A stretch of DNA of 64,000 nt from Thinopyrum elongatum (Eukaryota > Streptophyta > Magnoliopsida > Poales > Poaceae), in contig CM022297.1 of NCBI GenBank assembly GCA_011799875.1, positions 364,130,921 through 364,194,920 of the forward strand, given 5' to 3'. The notes under the pieces are model-generated. The model saw only the letters and a list, made by a program, of their open reading frames with translations, did not search any database and had not been told where the DNA came from. This document shows positions 1 through 9,381 of this stretch, piece after piece. Position numbers and translations under genes: made by a program. Positions within the stretch are counted from its first letter, which is position 1. Each line of letters opens with the position of its first letter.

Positions 1-1685
1 CAAAACTCAACAGAAAACTCATGAGATCCGTTAGTATAAGAAAAATAAATCACCACTTTGGTACTGTTGTGAACTCATTATTTATTTATATTGGTGTAAT
101 ATCTACTGTATTCCAACTTTTCCATGGTTCATACCCCCCGATACTACCCATAGATTCATTAAAATAAGCAAACAACATGTAGAAAACAGAATATGTCAAA
201 AACAGACAGTCTGCAAAAATCCGAATATTTCGTATATTTCTGTAACTCCAAAAATTCTGAAAAATTAGGACAACATAGGAAATTTGAATATAAATCTTGT
301 GTAAACAAATCAGAGTTTTTCGTCACTTCTGCGAATTACTAAAATTCTGCAACTGGACGCAAAATTTTCTGTTTTTCAGCAAGATCAAATCAACTATCAC
401 CGTAAGCCATCCCAAAGGTCTTACTTGGCTCAAACACTAATTAAAACACCAAAACACAATTAATACAGAGGTAATAATGTGTATTTTCCAAAAAACATAA
501 AATAAAAATATTGGGTTGTCTCCCAACAAGCGCTTTTCTTTAAAGCCTTTTAGCTAGGCATTGATAATTTTAATGATGCTTACATGAAAGATAACAATTG
601 AAACACGAAGAGAGCATCATATAGCATGTGAAAAACAAGTTTAACTCTAACATACTTCCTATGCATAGGCATTCTATAGGGAAAAGATTTATCAAGACAA
701 GCAAAAACTAGCATATGCAAGGAAGAAGAAAGAAACAATAGCAATCTCAACATAACGAGAGGTAATTTGGTTACATGAAAATTTCTACAACCATATTTTC
801 CTCTCTCATAATAATTGCATGTGGGATCATATTCAAATTAAAAAATATAGCTATCACATAACATATTCTCTACATGATCCACATGCATGCAAAGTTGACA
901 CTCTTCCAAAATAGTGGGATCATCAAATAAAGTCATGACCTCTCCAAGCCCACTTTTATCAAAAAAATTGATGAGATTGATCATTCTCCAAAGTAGTGGG
1001 ATCATTATTACCTAGAGTTGACACTCTTCCAAACCCACTTTCAATTTTATTGCAAACACTATTATCATGAGGCTTAAATAAATTTTCAAGATCATAAGAA
1101 GCATTATCACCCCAATCATGATCATTGCAATAAGTAGTGGACATAGCAAAACTAGCATCCCCAATCTTGGGGTTTTGCATATTATTAGCACAATTGGCAT
1201 TAGTAGAATTTATAATAACATCATTGCAATCATGCTTTTCTTTCAAGTAAATATCGTGAATCACTTCATAAATTTCTTCTTTTAACACTTCATCACAATT
1301 TTCAGGTTCACGAATTTCAAGCAAAACTTCATAAAGATAATCTAGTGCACTCAACTCACTAGCAATTGGTTCATCATAGTTGGATCTCTTAAAACAATTA
1401 GCAAGAGGATGAGGATCCATAAACTTTTTGCTTTCTGATTTTCAATAAATACACAATTATTCCAAGCGAACAAGCAAACAAACCAAGTAAGACATAGAGA
1501 CAAACGGAAAGAAGGCAAATAAAATGGAAAATGTTTTTGTGATTTTCTGAAAATGTTTTAGAAGTGGGTAAGAGGAAAAATGATAGGCAAATGGCAAATA
1601 ATGTAATGCAATAGATGAGAGTTTATGATGGGTACTTGGTAGGCTTGATGTAGACCTCCCCGGCAACGGCGCAAGAAATTCTTCC
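1..1685 (-). mobile_element. 5' internal region of Athila-like element, left copy (runs off window)
   Basis: On the minus strand this is the sequence downstream of the primer binding site of the left unit of a tandem Athila-lineage element. It matches 19702-21386 almost base for base, including length. A tRNA-Asp-type primer site lies at about 1660-1675 (minus strand TGGCGCCGTTGCCGGGGA pattern, with one substitution here). Apart from one degenerate ORF (959-1420) it is AT-rich and non-coding. The unit continues beyond the left edge of the window. Confidence 0.8.
959..1420 (-). pseudogene. 5'-proximal ORF of non-autonomous Athila-like element, left copy
   Basis: A 153-codon minus-strand reading frame begins about 250 nt downstream of the primer site. 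It is acidic and Asn/Asp-rich (start MDPHPLANCFKRSNYDEP), with no zinc knuckle, protease or RT motif. The frame ends where the sequence differs from the right copy around 955-975 (extra A run and changed bases), so it has probably lost its original C-terminus. I know of no function for it; comparable ORFs are carried by non-autonomous Triticeae elements of the Sabrina/WHAM type. It could be a remnant gag N-terminus. The assignment to the element is firm, the function unknown. Confidence 0.55.
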
Positions 1686-3240
1686 TGCTACTTCTTGAGC
1701 TTGCGTTGTTTTTCCCTTGAAGAGGAAAGGGTGATGCAGCAAAGTAAAGATAAGTATTTCCCTCAGTTAGAGAACCAAGGAATCAATCCAGTAGGAGGTA
1801 CAAGCAAGTCTCCAATCTATGCACCTGCACAAACAATCAAACACTTGCACCCAACGCGATAAAGGGGTTGTCAATCCCTTCACGGTTAATTGCAATGTGA
1901 GATCTGATATAGATAGATATAAAAGATTACTAAAACGTAAAACAAAATAAAAACAAATAAATTGCAGCAAGGTATTTTTGGTTTTTTTTGGTTTATAGAT
2001 ATGAAAATATATGATGGAAAATAGACCCGGGGGACATAGGTTTCACTAGAGGCTTCTCTGTTGAAAGAAAACATACGGTGGGTGAACAAATTACTGTCGT
2101 GCAATTGATAGAAAAGTGCAAAGTTATGACGATATCCAAGGCAATGATTATGCATATAGGCATCACGTCCGTGTCAAGTAGACCGACTCCTGCCTGCATC
2201 TACTACTATTACTCCACACATCGACCGCTATCCAGCATGCATCTAGAGTATTAAGTTCACAATAACAGAGTAACGCCTTAAGTAAGATGACATGATGTAG
2301 AGGGATAAACTCAAGCAATATGATGAAAACCCCATCTTTTTATCCTTGATGGCAACAATACAATACGTGCCTCGCTACCCCTACTATGTCACTGGGTGAA
2401 GACACCGCAAGATTGAACCCAAAACTAAGCACCTCTCCCATTACAAGAAATACTAATCTAGTTAGCCAAACCAAACCGATAATTCGAAGAGAAATACAAA
2501 GATATCAAATCATGCATATAAGAATTTAGAGAAGATTCAAATAATATTCATAGATAATCTGATCATAAATCCACAATTCATCGGATCTCGACAAACACAC
2601 CGCAATGGATAGAACTCCAAGAACATCGACGAGAACATTGTATTGAGGATCAAAGAGAGAGAAGAAGCCATCTAGCTACTAGCTATGGACCCATAGGTCT
2701 GTGGTAAACTACTCACGCTTCATCGGAAGGGAAATAGGGTTGATGTAGATGCCCTCCGTGATCGAATCCCCCTCTGGCAGATCGCCGGAAAAGGCCCCAA
2801 GATGGGATCTCACAGGAACAGAGCCTTGCGGCGGTGAAAAAGTATTTTCATGGATGCCTCTGATGGTTTGGGAATATTTGGGAATATATAGGACAAAGAT
2901 TAGGGTTAGGAGACCTCCGAGGGGGGCACAAGCCCAGGGGGCGCACCCTACGGCTTGTCGTTGCCTCGTGGGTCTTCTGACTTCATCTCCAAGTTTCGTA
3001 GGTGTCTTCTGGTCGAAGAAAAATCATTACGAAAGTTTTATTCCGTTTGGACTCCATTTGATATTCCTTTTCTGTAAACTCAAAAACAAGGAAAAAACAG
3101 AACGTGGCATTGGGCTCTAGGTTAATAGGTTAGTCCCAAAAATAATATAAAATAGTATGTTAATGCATATAAAACATCCAGAATAGATAATATAATAGCA
3201 TGGAACAATAAAAAATTATCGATACATTGGAGACATATCA
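1686..3240 (-). repeat. LTR, Athila-like element, shared middle LTR
   Basis: A 1555-bp LTR on the minus strand, with ends TG (minus-strand start TGATATGTCTCC at 3240) and CA (plus-strand TGCTACTTC at 1686). It is homologous to 21387-22884, but keeps about 60 bp near 1960-2030 that the right LTR lacks. A minus-strand TATATA lies near 2883-2890. It is followed on its left by a primer site and internal sequence, and on its right by the 3' internal tail with a polypurine tract. It therefore serves as 3' LTR of one unit and 5' LTR of the next. Confidence 0.85.
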
Positions 3241-3754
3241 AGCATCCCCAAGCTTAATTCATGCTCGTCCTCGAGTAGGTAAATGATAAAAACAGAATTT
3301 TTTATGTGGAATGCTACCTAACATATTTATCCATGTAATTTTCTTTATTGTGGCATGAATATTCAGATCCATAAGATTCAAAACAAAAGATTAATATTGA
3401 CATAAAAACAATAATACTTCAAGCATACTAACAAAGCAATCATGTCTTCTCAAAATAACATGGCCAAAGAAAGTTATCCCTACAAAATCATATAGTCTGG
3501 CTATGCTCCATCTTCATCACACAAAGTATTAAATCATGCACAACCCCGATGACAAGCCAAGCAATTGTTTCATACTTTTGATGTTCTCAAACTTTTTCAA
3601 CTTTCACCAATACATGAGCGTGAGCCATGGATATAGCGCTATAGGTGGAATAGAATATGGTGGTTGTGGAGAAGACAAAAAGAAGGAGATAGTCTCACAT
3701 CAACTAGGCGTATCAATGGGCTATGGAGATGCCAATCAATAGATATCAATGTGA
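3241..3754 (-). other. 3' internal tail and polypurine tract of Athila-like element
   Basis: AT-rich, non-coding internal sequence. At 3241-3256 the minus strand reads AAGCTTGGGGATGCT directly before the LTR start, a good polypurine tract in the place expected for plus-strand priming. A 68-codon frame at 3536-3742 (plus) is antisense to the element and has no recognisable motif. The segment is interrupted at 3755-3759 by the chromovirus and resumes at 18006. Confidence 0.75.
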
Positions 3755-3759
3755 GTGAG
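3755..3759. repeat. Target site duplication GTGAG, left copy
   Basis: GTGAG flanks the chromovirus on the left and is repeated exactly at 18001-18005. Five bases is the usual Gypsy duplication length, so the element in between is one unrearranged insertion into the Athila-like internal region. Confidence 0.95.
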
Positions 3760-4231
3760 TGTAACACCCCCTTGTAATAAGCTCTGTGACACTCTGTTAA
3801 TCTTGCCAAGTCATGATCATTTGCAGTGCCAAGTCATATGGGTTAATGATCCACTTCAAATTCACATCTGAAAATCAACTCAAATTCATAAGTGGAATAT
3901 GAAGTTGATCAAACACTGTTGGAAAAATGTTCATTAAAAGGCAAATAATCCAGGAACATTTGTAAAATCATCATCATTGAAGTTGGAGTTAGATAAGTGA
4001 CTCTAACAAGATGAAACAGCACCAAAACAGAATATTAAATTCATTTAAAATCATTTCTAATTCAAATGGAATTCAAATTCACCCAAATCAGTTTTTTGGT
4101 GTAAGGCAATATTGCTCTGCAATATTTGGATCAACTTTCACATTTTACAAAAAGGCAAAAGTGACCTAACTATTTCAAAACATAAAATGAAATAAAGAAA
4201 AAGAAAAACAAAAACAGAAAAATAAAAACGA

Positions 4232-4264
4232 GGCACTGTGCACTGGGCCTTAGTGCACAGTGCC
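4232..4264. promoter_or_regulatory. Perfect 13-bp hairpin in LTR
   Basis: GGCACTGTGCACT, a 7-base loop, then its exact reverse complement AGTGCACAGTGCC. The same structure occurs at 14302-14334, 42605-42637, 52641-52673 and 60038-60070 with intact arms; only the loop has changed, in the last copy. It sits at the border between the AT-rich and CpG-rich parts of the LTR. Confidence 0.85.
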
Positions 4265-5413
4265 CCGATCGTGGCCCGTCTGGCCCATCTCCTCTTTCTC
4301 TCCCCTGCGTGTCGGCGCGCCCCTGGCCGAGCGCGCGCGCGCCGGCGCGGCGCCGACACGTCGCCGCCACCGACGAAACAGGAGACGGAGGGGATAAGAC
4401 CGACGCCCCTCCACTCCTCCCCGGCCTCTCCGTCATTCTCCCCCTTCTCCTCTCGCTCGCCTCGCCTCTCCCTCTCCTGCCAGATCCGAGGCGTCCGAGC
4501 GCCGTCGACGCCGCACTTCGCCATTTGCCGTGGCCACCGGCGGCCCCGCGCTCGCCCACCGTGCCGGCCAGCTCCGCCGTCATCTTCCCCAACCCCTGGC
4601 GCCACTGGAAGGAGCCAGGGAGCCCGGCTACAAGCGAATCGAGCCGCCCCGCATCTCTCTGCTTCCGACGAGCTTCGTCGTCCCCGGCGCCGTCTGCTGC
4701 TCCTAAGCCACCAAGGGCTTTCCGTAGCCGCTCGGTGAGCTTCCAGCCTTCCTCTCCTACTCTTTGCGCTGCCCGCCGTCGCCTGTAGCTAGCAGCCGAC
4801 GACGCCGTGAGCTCGCCGCCGCAGAGCACCTCGCCGCCGTGACCTCAGTCACTGTCGTGCTCAGCCGAGCCCCGCCTTGAGCTCCTGGAGCTCGTACGAG
4901 TCCAGCAAGGCCTCCAGCACCTCTCCCCGTGCCTCCTAACCTAACTCCCGGTGAGGTCCCGAACGCGCCGCCGCTTTTGCTCGTTTCCGGCCAAGTCCGG
5001 CTGCGCCACCGCCACGGTTGGATGCGTCGTTGAACGCCCGTTCGAAAGAACCTAACCACGGCTCGAACCGAGCTCTGTAGCGCAAATCCGAGCAACTCCG
5101 GCGACGCGCCGCCGCGTTTTTGGTCGCCGGTGCAACTCCAGCGCCGGCCACCGACGTGGCCGCCACGTGGGTCACCCCTGGGTCACTGCCAGTGGGTCCC
5201 ACGGGCCCAGTTGACCACGCTGACCGTGGTCAACGCGCTGACGTGGCAGCACAGTGCCGCTGACGTGTGGGCCCCCGTGGCTAATTAACCTAATAAAACA
5301 TTTAAATAAATATAAAACTGATTAATTAGGCTAATGTCTCACTGACATGTGGGGCCCACCCCTCTAATCACTCTGTTAACTGAAATAATCCACTGTTAGT
5401 CTTAACAGAGACT

Positions 5414-5443
5414 GACATGTGGGTCCCACTGGACCCACATGTC
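5414..5443. promoter_or_regulatory. Second LTR hairpin, 13-bp stem
   Basis: GACATGTGGGTCC, loop CACT, GGACCCACATGTC. In the first LTR of the composite the stem extends to 15 bp (43792-43825). In the 3' LTR of element 1 one arm is lost by a deletion between ACTGG repeats. Confidence 0.75.
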
Positions 5444-5475
5444 ATGTTTGACTGGTCAGCGATGCTGTTGACCGC

Positions 5476-5505
5476 TGACGTCACAGTGACGTCATGCTGA
5501 CGTCA
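5476..5505. promoter_or_regulatory. Three TGACGTCA sites at 11-bp spacing
   Basis: Perfect TGACGTCA palindromes at 5476-5483, 5487-5494 and 5498-5505. TGACG is the core bound by plant TGA/ASF-1 bZIP factors. TTGAC(C) cores of the W-box type are nearby (about 5210-5240 and 5447-5472). The array suggests an enhancer but no expression evidence is available from sequence. Confidence 0.6.
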
Positions 5506-5878
5506 TAATTCTTTTCTGTAAATAAATAAATTCCAGAAATTCAAATAATCTTTAAAAATTAATAACTTTTAAACCGTAGCTCGGATCGAAAAAGTTAAAA
5601 CATGAAAGTTGCTCAGAACGACGAGACGAGTCTGATCGTGCCGTCCGTTTCTTTGTCGGAACCCCCTACGTAGAAGAACTCATAACTCCGGGCCCGTATT
5701 CGACAGATGAATAGTGCACACACCCTGGTTATTAAATTCCAGAATAATTCTAAAAATAACTAAAATGACTTAGATGCATAATTAGGCAACCCTGCACTGC
5801 ATCATAGCATCACACGCACCGTATTGCATTTGTTTGCATTATGTTTACCTGTTTCTTCCCCCTCTTCTCTCTCGGTAG

Positions 5879-7670
5879 ACCCCGACGTTGACGTAGCTCC
5901 CGAGGCAGACGCAGCTCAGGAGTACGACTACGTCCCCGACGATACCACTGAAGACCTTGCCCTTGCCCCAGAGCAAACAGGCAAGCACCCCCATTTTGAG
6001 CATGCCTATATCGCCTATTCTCTTCTCTCTTATGCTTGCATTAGAACTGCTACTGCTACTGTTTTCCTATATCTGCTGCATAGCCTGATTATTGTACCCT
6101 GCCTTGTTACCTTTCTGGTTATCCTAGACTGATTAGTATAGGCTGGGTAGAGACACGACAGAGACCCCCACTTGATCCCGACTGCCCCGCTGGATGTCAG
6201 AAGACCCGACTATCGAGATTGAAGACCAGGCCCCGGCACCGCACGTCACTTCCCCCTTTAGTTGCCGACACTGCTGGGTTACCGTCGAGTGCCGAGGGTG
6301 ATACCTCGTCAGCACTTCTGATGATAACCTTGTAGGTTAGTTAATCGGTCGTGGTAAGCGAGGGTGATTCCTCCTACACCACCCCCGATAACGACGTCGT
6401 CGTGCAACACCTCAAGTGTGGACCTCGAGGGTGATTCCTCCTTTGTTCACCTTGATGGTAACATCAGCGGGAATTCCATCGAGGGTGATTCCTCAGGGTT
6501 CCCCCTTGGTGTTGGACACACGGATACCATTGATACTGTGACTTGCACTAATCCATGATACTAAAGACGGGTCGGCCCTGAGGGGTACCCGCGCGAGCTT
6601 AATGCGAAGTGATGTGGAGTCGGGTTGACCTGGATGGTGCCCGCAAGATAACTACGAGGCGTGGCCGGGCATTCTTAGCCCTTGCCGCAAGTCCTCGAGA
6701 CGGGGCGACGGGGTCACATCGATCGTGAGTCTCTGCTCGTTTCCGCGCGCTCCTAATCCACTACAGTTTGGATATTTGATCCGAGGGGCCTCTGGCCCGA
6801 TAGCACTAACCATCACGTGGGCATAGTATGGGCGTTCTGCGTCGTATACATCAGCCGAAGCTTGTTTGACGTCAGTAAGGAGCGGCGCACGCCGAGTTGG
6901 ACTGGGAACGCAACCGCAGTTGTATAAGGGGTTGCTAGGTCTGCTCTCGGTGGCCCCGTAACATGCAGGAGTTCCCGGGGCGATGGCCCAAGACCCCTGG
7001 GGGCATAGGTTAGTCCGGCGTGCTGACCTCTCTTATAAGCCTAGGTTGGGTTGCGGCGTGTTGCTTAGCCGAGGCCGGGCATGACCCAGAAAAGTGTGTC
7101 CGGCCGGAGTTAAGCGAGCATGGTGGGTAAGTTGGTGCACCCCTGCAGGGAAGAAACTTCTATCGATAGCCTGTCCTACGGTAATGGACACTCGGAGTTA
7201 TATCCCGATCGATACAACTAGAACATGTGATGAGAACTGGATAGTACGGCTCTGGGATTGCTTTCTCGCAGGGAGTCGAGAAAGGATCTCAGGTCGAGGT
7301 TGATGATACTACTACTACTACTATACATTATGATCATCTGTTCCCTTCTATTGCTGCAAGACTGTCGAAGATTGTTGAAGATGCTAGTCTTCGATAGGAC
7401 TAGGCTTTCCCCCTCTATTCTGGCATTTCTGCAGCCCAGTCCACATATACAGCCATTCCTTTGACAATGTTCCATATGTAGTGTAGATCCTTGCTTGCTG
7501 AGTACTTCGGATGAGTACTCACGTTTGCTTTACTTTCTTTTTCCCCCATATTCCATTTGATGCCACCAGACGACGGAGCCCCTGAGCCAGACGCCCCAGC
7601 CGACGACCAGTACTACTACCCGTCTGGCGAGTACTACTACTACGAGGAGCCGTTTGACGACCAGGAGTAA
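5879..7670 (+). other. Exon-like acidic coding blocks A and B in 5' LTR
   Basis: Block A (5879-5980, 102 nt) follows a pyrimidine-rich tract ending TAG. It encodes an acidic peptide with the motif QEYDYVPDD and ends CAG followed by GCAAGC, the consensus of a GC-type donor. Block B (7570-7670, 101 nt) follows a T-rich tract ending CCACCAG. It encodes an acidic, Tyr-rich tail ending EEPFDDQE and a stop codon. Block A ends with one leftover base and block B begins with two, so splicing would keep one frame. The frame runs open to the left as a 102-residue ORF, but that starts at TTG, not ATG. Upstream exons are not identified. All five LTRs keep the splice dinucleotides and frame; one has a stop in block A. 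Splicing is an inference. Confidence 0.4.
6292..6495 (+). repeat. Short motif repeat CGAGGGTGATTCCTC in LTR
   Basis: Four near-identical copies at about 6292, 6358, 6425 and 6478, spaced 53-67 bp, conserved in all LTRs of this family in the window. The unit is partly palindromic (GAGG...CCTC). Function unknown. Confidence 0.7.
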
Positions 7671-7977
7671 GATCGGAGGGTCCAGGGCAGGAGGCCTACG
7701 CCTTTCGATCGTAGCTTTTATTTTACCCCGCCTCTGTGAAGGCCTTTTTCTCTCTCTGTAATATATCTGTACTCAGATATCTGATGCTTCCGCTGACGCT
7801 TGTATGCCATCAAGCTATGTATTCAAGCCCTCGAGGCCCTGGCTTGTAATATAAAGCTTGTATGACTTTATTTATGTTTTAGAGTTGTGTTGTGATATCT
7901 TCAAGTGAGTCCTTAGGCTTGATCGTGCGCATTTGCGTGTATTATTAGTGCACGATTAAGCCGGGGTCGTCATAGGT

Positions 7978-7989
7978 TGGTATCAGAGC
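7978..7989 (+). promoter_or_regulatory. Primer binding site, initiator Met tRNA
   Basis: TGGTATCAGAGC, complementary to the 3' end of initiator tRNA-Met, three bases downstream of the LTR end. It fixes the element as plus-strand and the LTR boundary at 7974. The roughly 375 bases that follow, up to ORF0, are an untranslated leader in which I see no other feature. Confidence 0.93.
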
Positions 7990-8365
7990 CGACTGCCTCT
8001 AGGAATCTCCCTTCCAAATTCCTTAGCCGAAGTTGAGTCTAGTGGTCAAAACTATTTTACTAACTTGGCTGTGTGGCTTACGGGCCCACGTCGCCAACTG
8101 GGTGGTATTAGGATCTTTTATTCCTCGTCTTTACTCTGGGATTCTAATCTCTCATCTATTCGGGTTTAATAAAATTTACTAACACCGACATTTAGGTTCT
8201 CGTTAATTCTATCCACCCGGAGAGCTGGATTCAGTGCGATTTCCCTGTCTTTGATCTGATTAGTCTGATAATCATTTTCCTTTCCATTGTTTTGTTTAAC
8301 CTTTCCTTCTAGGGTCGGTTATACTTCTCATTGTCTTATGACAACCCTGAACTTCTCTGTTTCAG

Positions 8366-9136
8366 ATGGATCGACTGTTTCCACCGCGGCCTACGACCCA
8401 GTTAGTGCTTCGCACTTGGGCTCGTCATGCCCCTGGGTTTCCAGCTGTTCTGATCGCCCTCCTGAGTAGACTGGGTTACCGCTGGTATCCCAAATACATG
8501 GTCTATGAGGTTTACCGCGAGTTCAACCAGGAACAGTACTATGCTGAAGTTCGGATCTATGATCAGCAGAACAACTCAGACACTGAGCTACACCTTTTTC
8601 ACGGAATAGGCATGACGATTGAGATGGCAGTACATGATGCCTCCTACTCTGCTGTCGCACGTCTCTGAGGAGAGCACAATGCTAACTTGGATGATTCTGT
8701 GTTTCGGTACATTCCGTATGCACCTGTTGGAGATGCTACTGGATTTTACACAGCTATCTGTGCCCCATACGAGTCTCGACGCTACGACCCGCAGGTTCTG
8801 ATTCAGTGCACTCAGGCTCTGGATCGCACTGCTCGGGCTCTTGCCGTCGAGTTGTTTGCCACTCGAGCACGCTACTACGAGGCTATGACACAATTGCTAC
8901 CAGCTGTTCGTGCAGGGATACATCCGGAGTATATTCTTTACCCACGCAGGACCGAGATGCCGCCAGGTATTGATTGGCCTGCAGTAGGAGGTCACACGCC
9001 TGCACGTGGACCTCTTCTTACAGTTCAAGACCGGGTTCTGCATCAGAGTGCACATGGAGCACAGGATCCTGCCGCGACGAACATTCGTCGTCCGCACTTG
9101 CAGTTACCCCGTTTCAGTGGTTTTCTCCAACACTGA
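8366..9136 (+). pseudogene. ORF0, uncharacterised protein upstream of gag, element 1
   Basis: A 256-residue frame starting MDRLFPPRPTTQ lies between the primer site and gag, interrupted by one TGA at 8666-8668 where the sister copies read CGA. It is rich in Tyr and Arg, has no zinc knuckle, transmembrane segment or enzymatic motif I recognise, and resembles unannotated proteins I recall as common in grass genomes. The ATG follows a pyrimidine tract and CAG (TTCTCTGTTTCAG), like a 3' splice site. Frame and length are the same in the composite copy at 46705, which argues for a real product in the parent element. Role unknown; a gag-like, regulatory or movement function are all possible. Confidence 0.7.
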
Positions 9137-9381
9137 TGTAGCCTTTGCTATGTCATGTTGTGTACTTCCTTACCGCGTGCCTGCGTGCCGCCTAGTGTGT
9201 CTCTAGCTTTTCAATTTGCGCCATTATGCTGCCCGATTGTAACCGACTGTGTATGGATCTGTATGTCTTAATGACTACTTTTAGCATCTATTGCACTCTT
9301 TCCATAATGTCGAGTTACCTCATGTTTATTGTTAAACACTTGCATAAGCTATCGCTGAAATACCCCTGTTGGATTAGCAGG

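Larger units (their letters stand above)
3760..7974 (+). repeat. 5' LTR of element 1 (4215 bp)
   Basis: The LTR begins TGTAACACCCCC and ends GTCGTCATA, immediately before the primer site. At 4.2 kb it is unusually long. From 5' to 3' it has an AT-rich segment with a hairpin (4232-4264), a CpG-rich segment (about 4260-5280), an AT-rich segment with TATAAAA at 5311-5317 and bZIP/W-box-like motifs (5476-5505), exon-like blocks (5879-5980 and 7570-7670), a short-motif repeat (about 6292-6495) and a T-rich 3' end resembling a polyadenylation region. Most short ORFs on both strands of the GC-rich part are compositional and are not annotated. Confidence 0.93.

Noticed and set aside
4138..5202. Several long ORFs on both strands of the CpG-rich LTR part (up to 219 codons)
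   Set aside because: Arg/Pro/Ala-rich frames on opposite strands of the same GC-rich DNA, with no motif; they recur in each LTR because the DNA is repeated. Composition explains them.
5824..6132. 102-codon continuous ORF in each LTR
   Set aside because: It starts at TTG, not ATG, and its second half is hydrophobic sequence lying beyond a GC-type donor. Only the 5879-5980 block is kept as a candidate exon.
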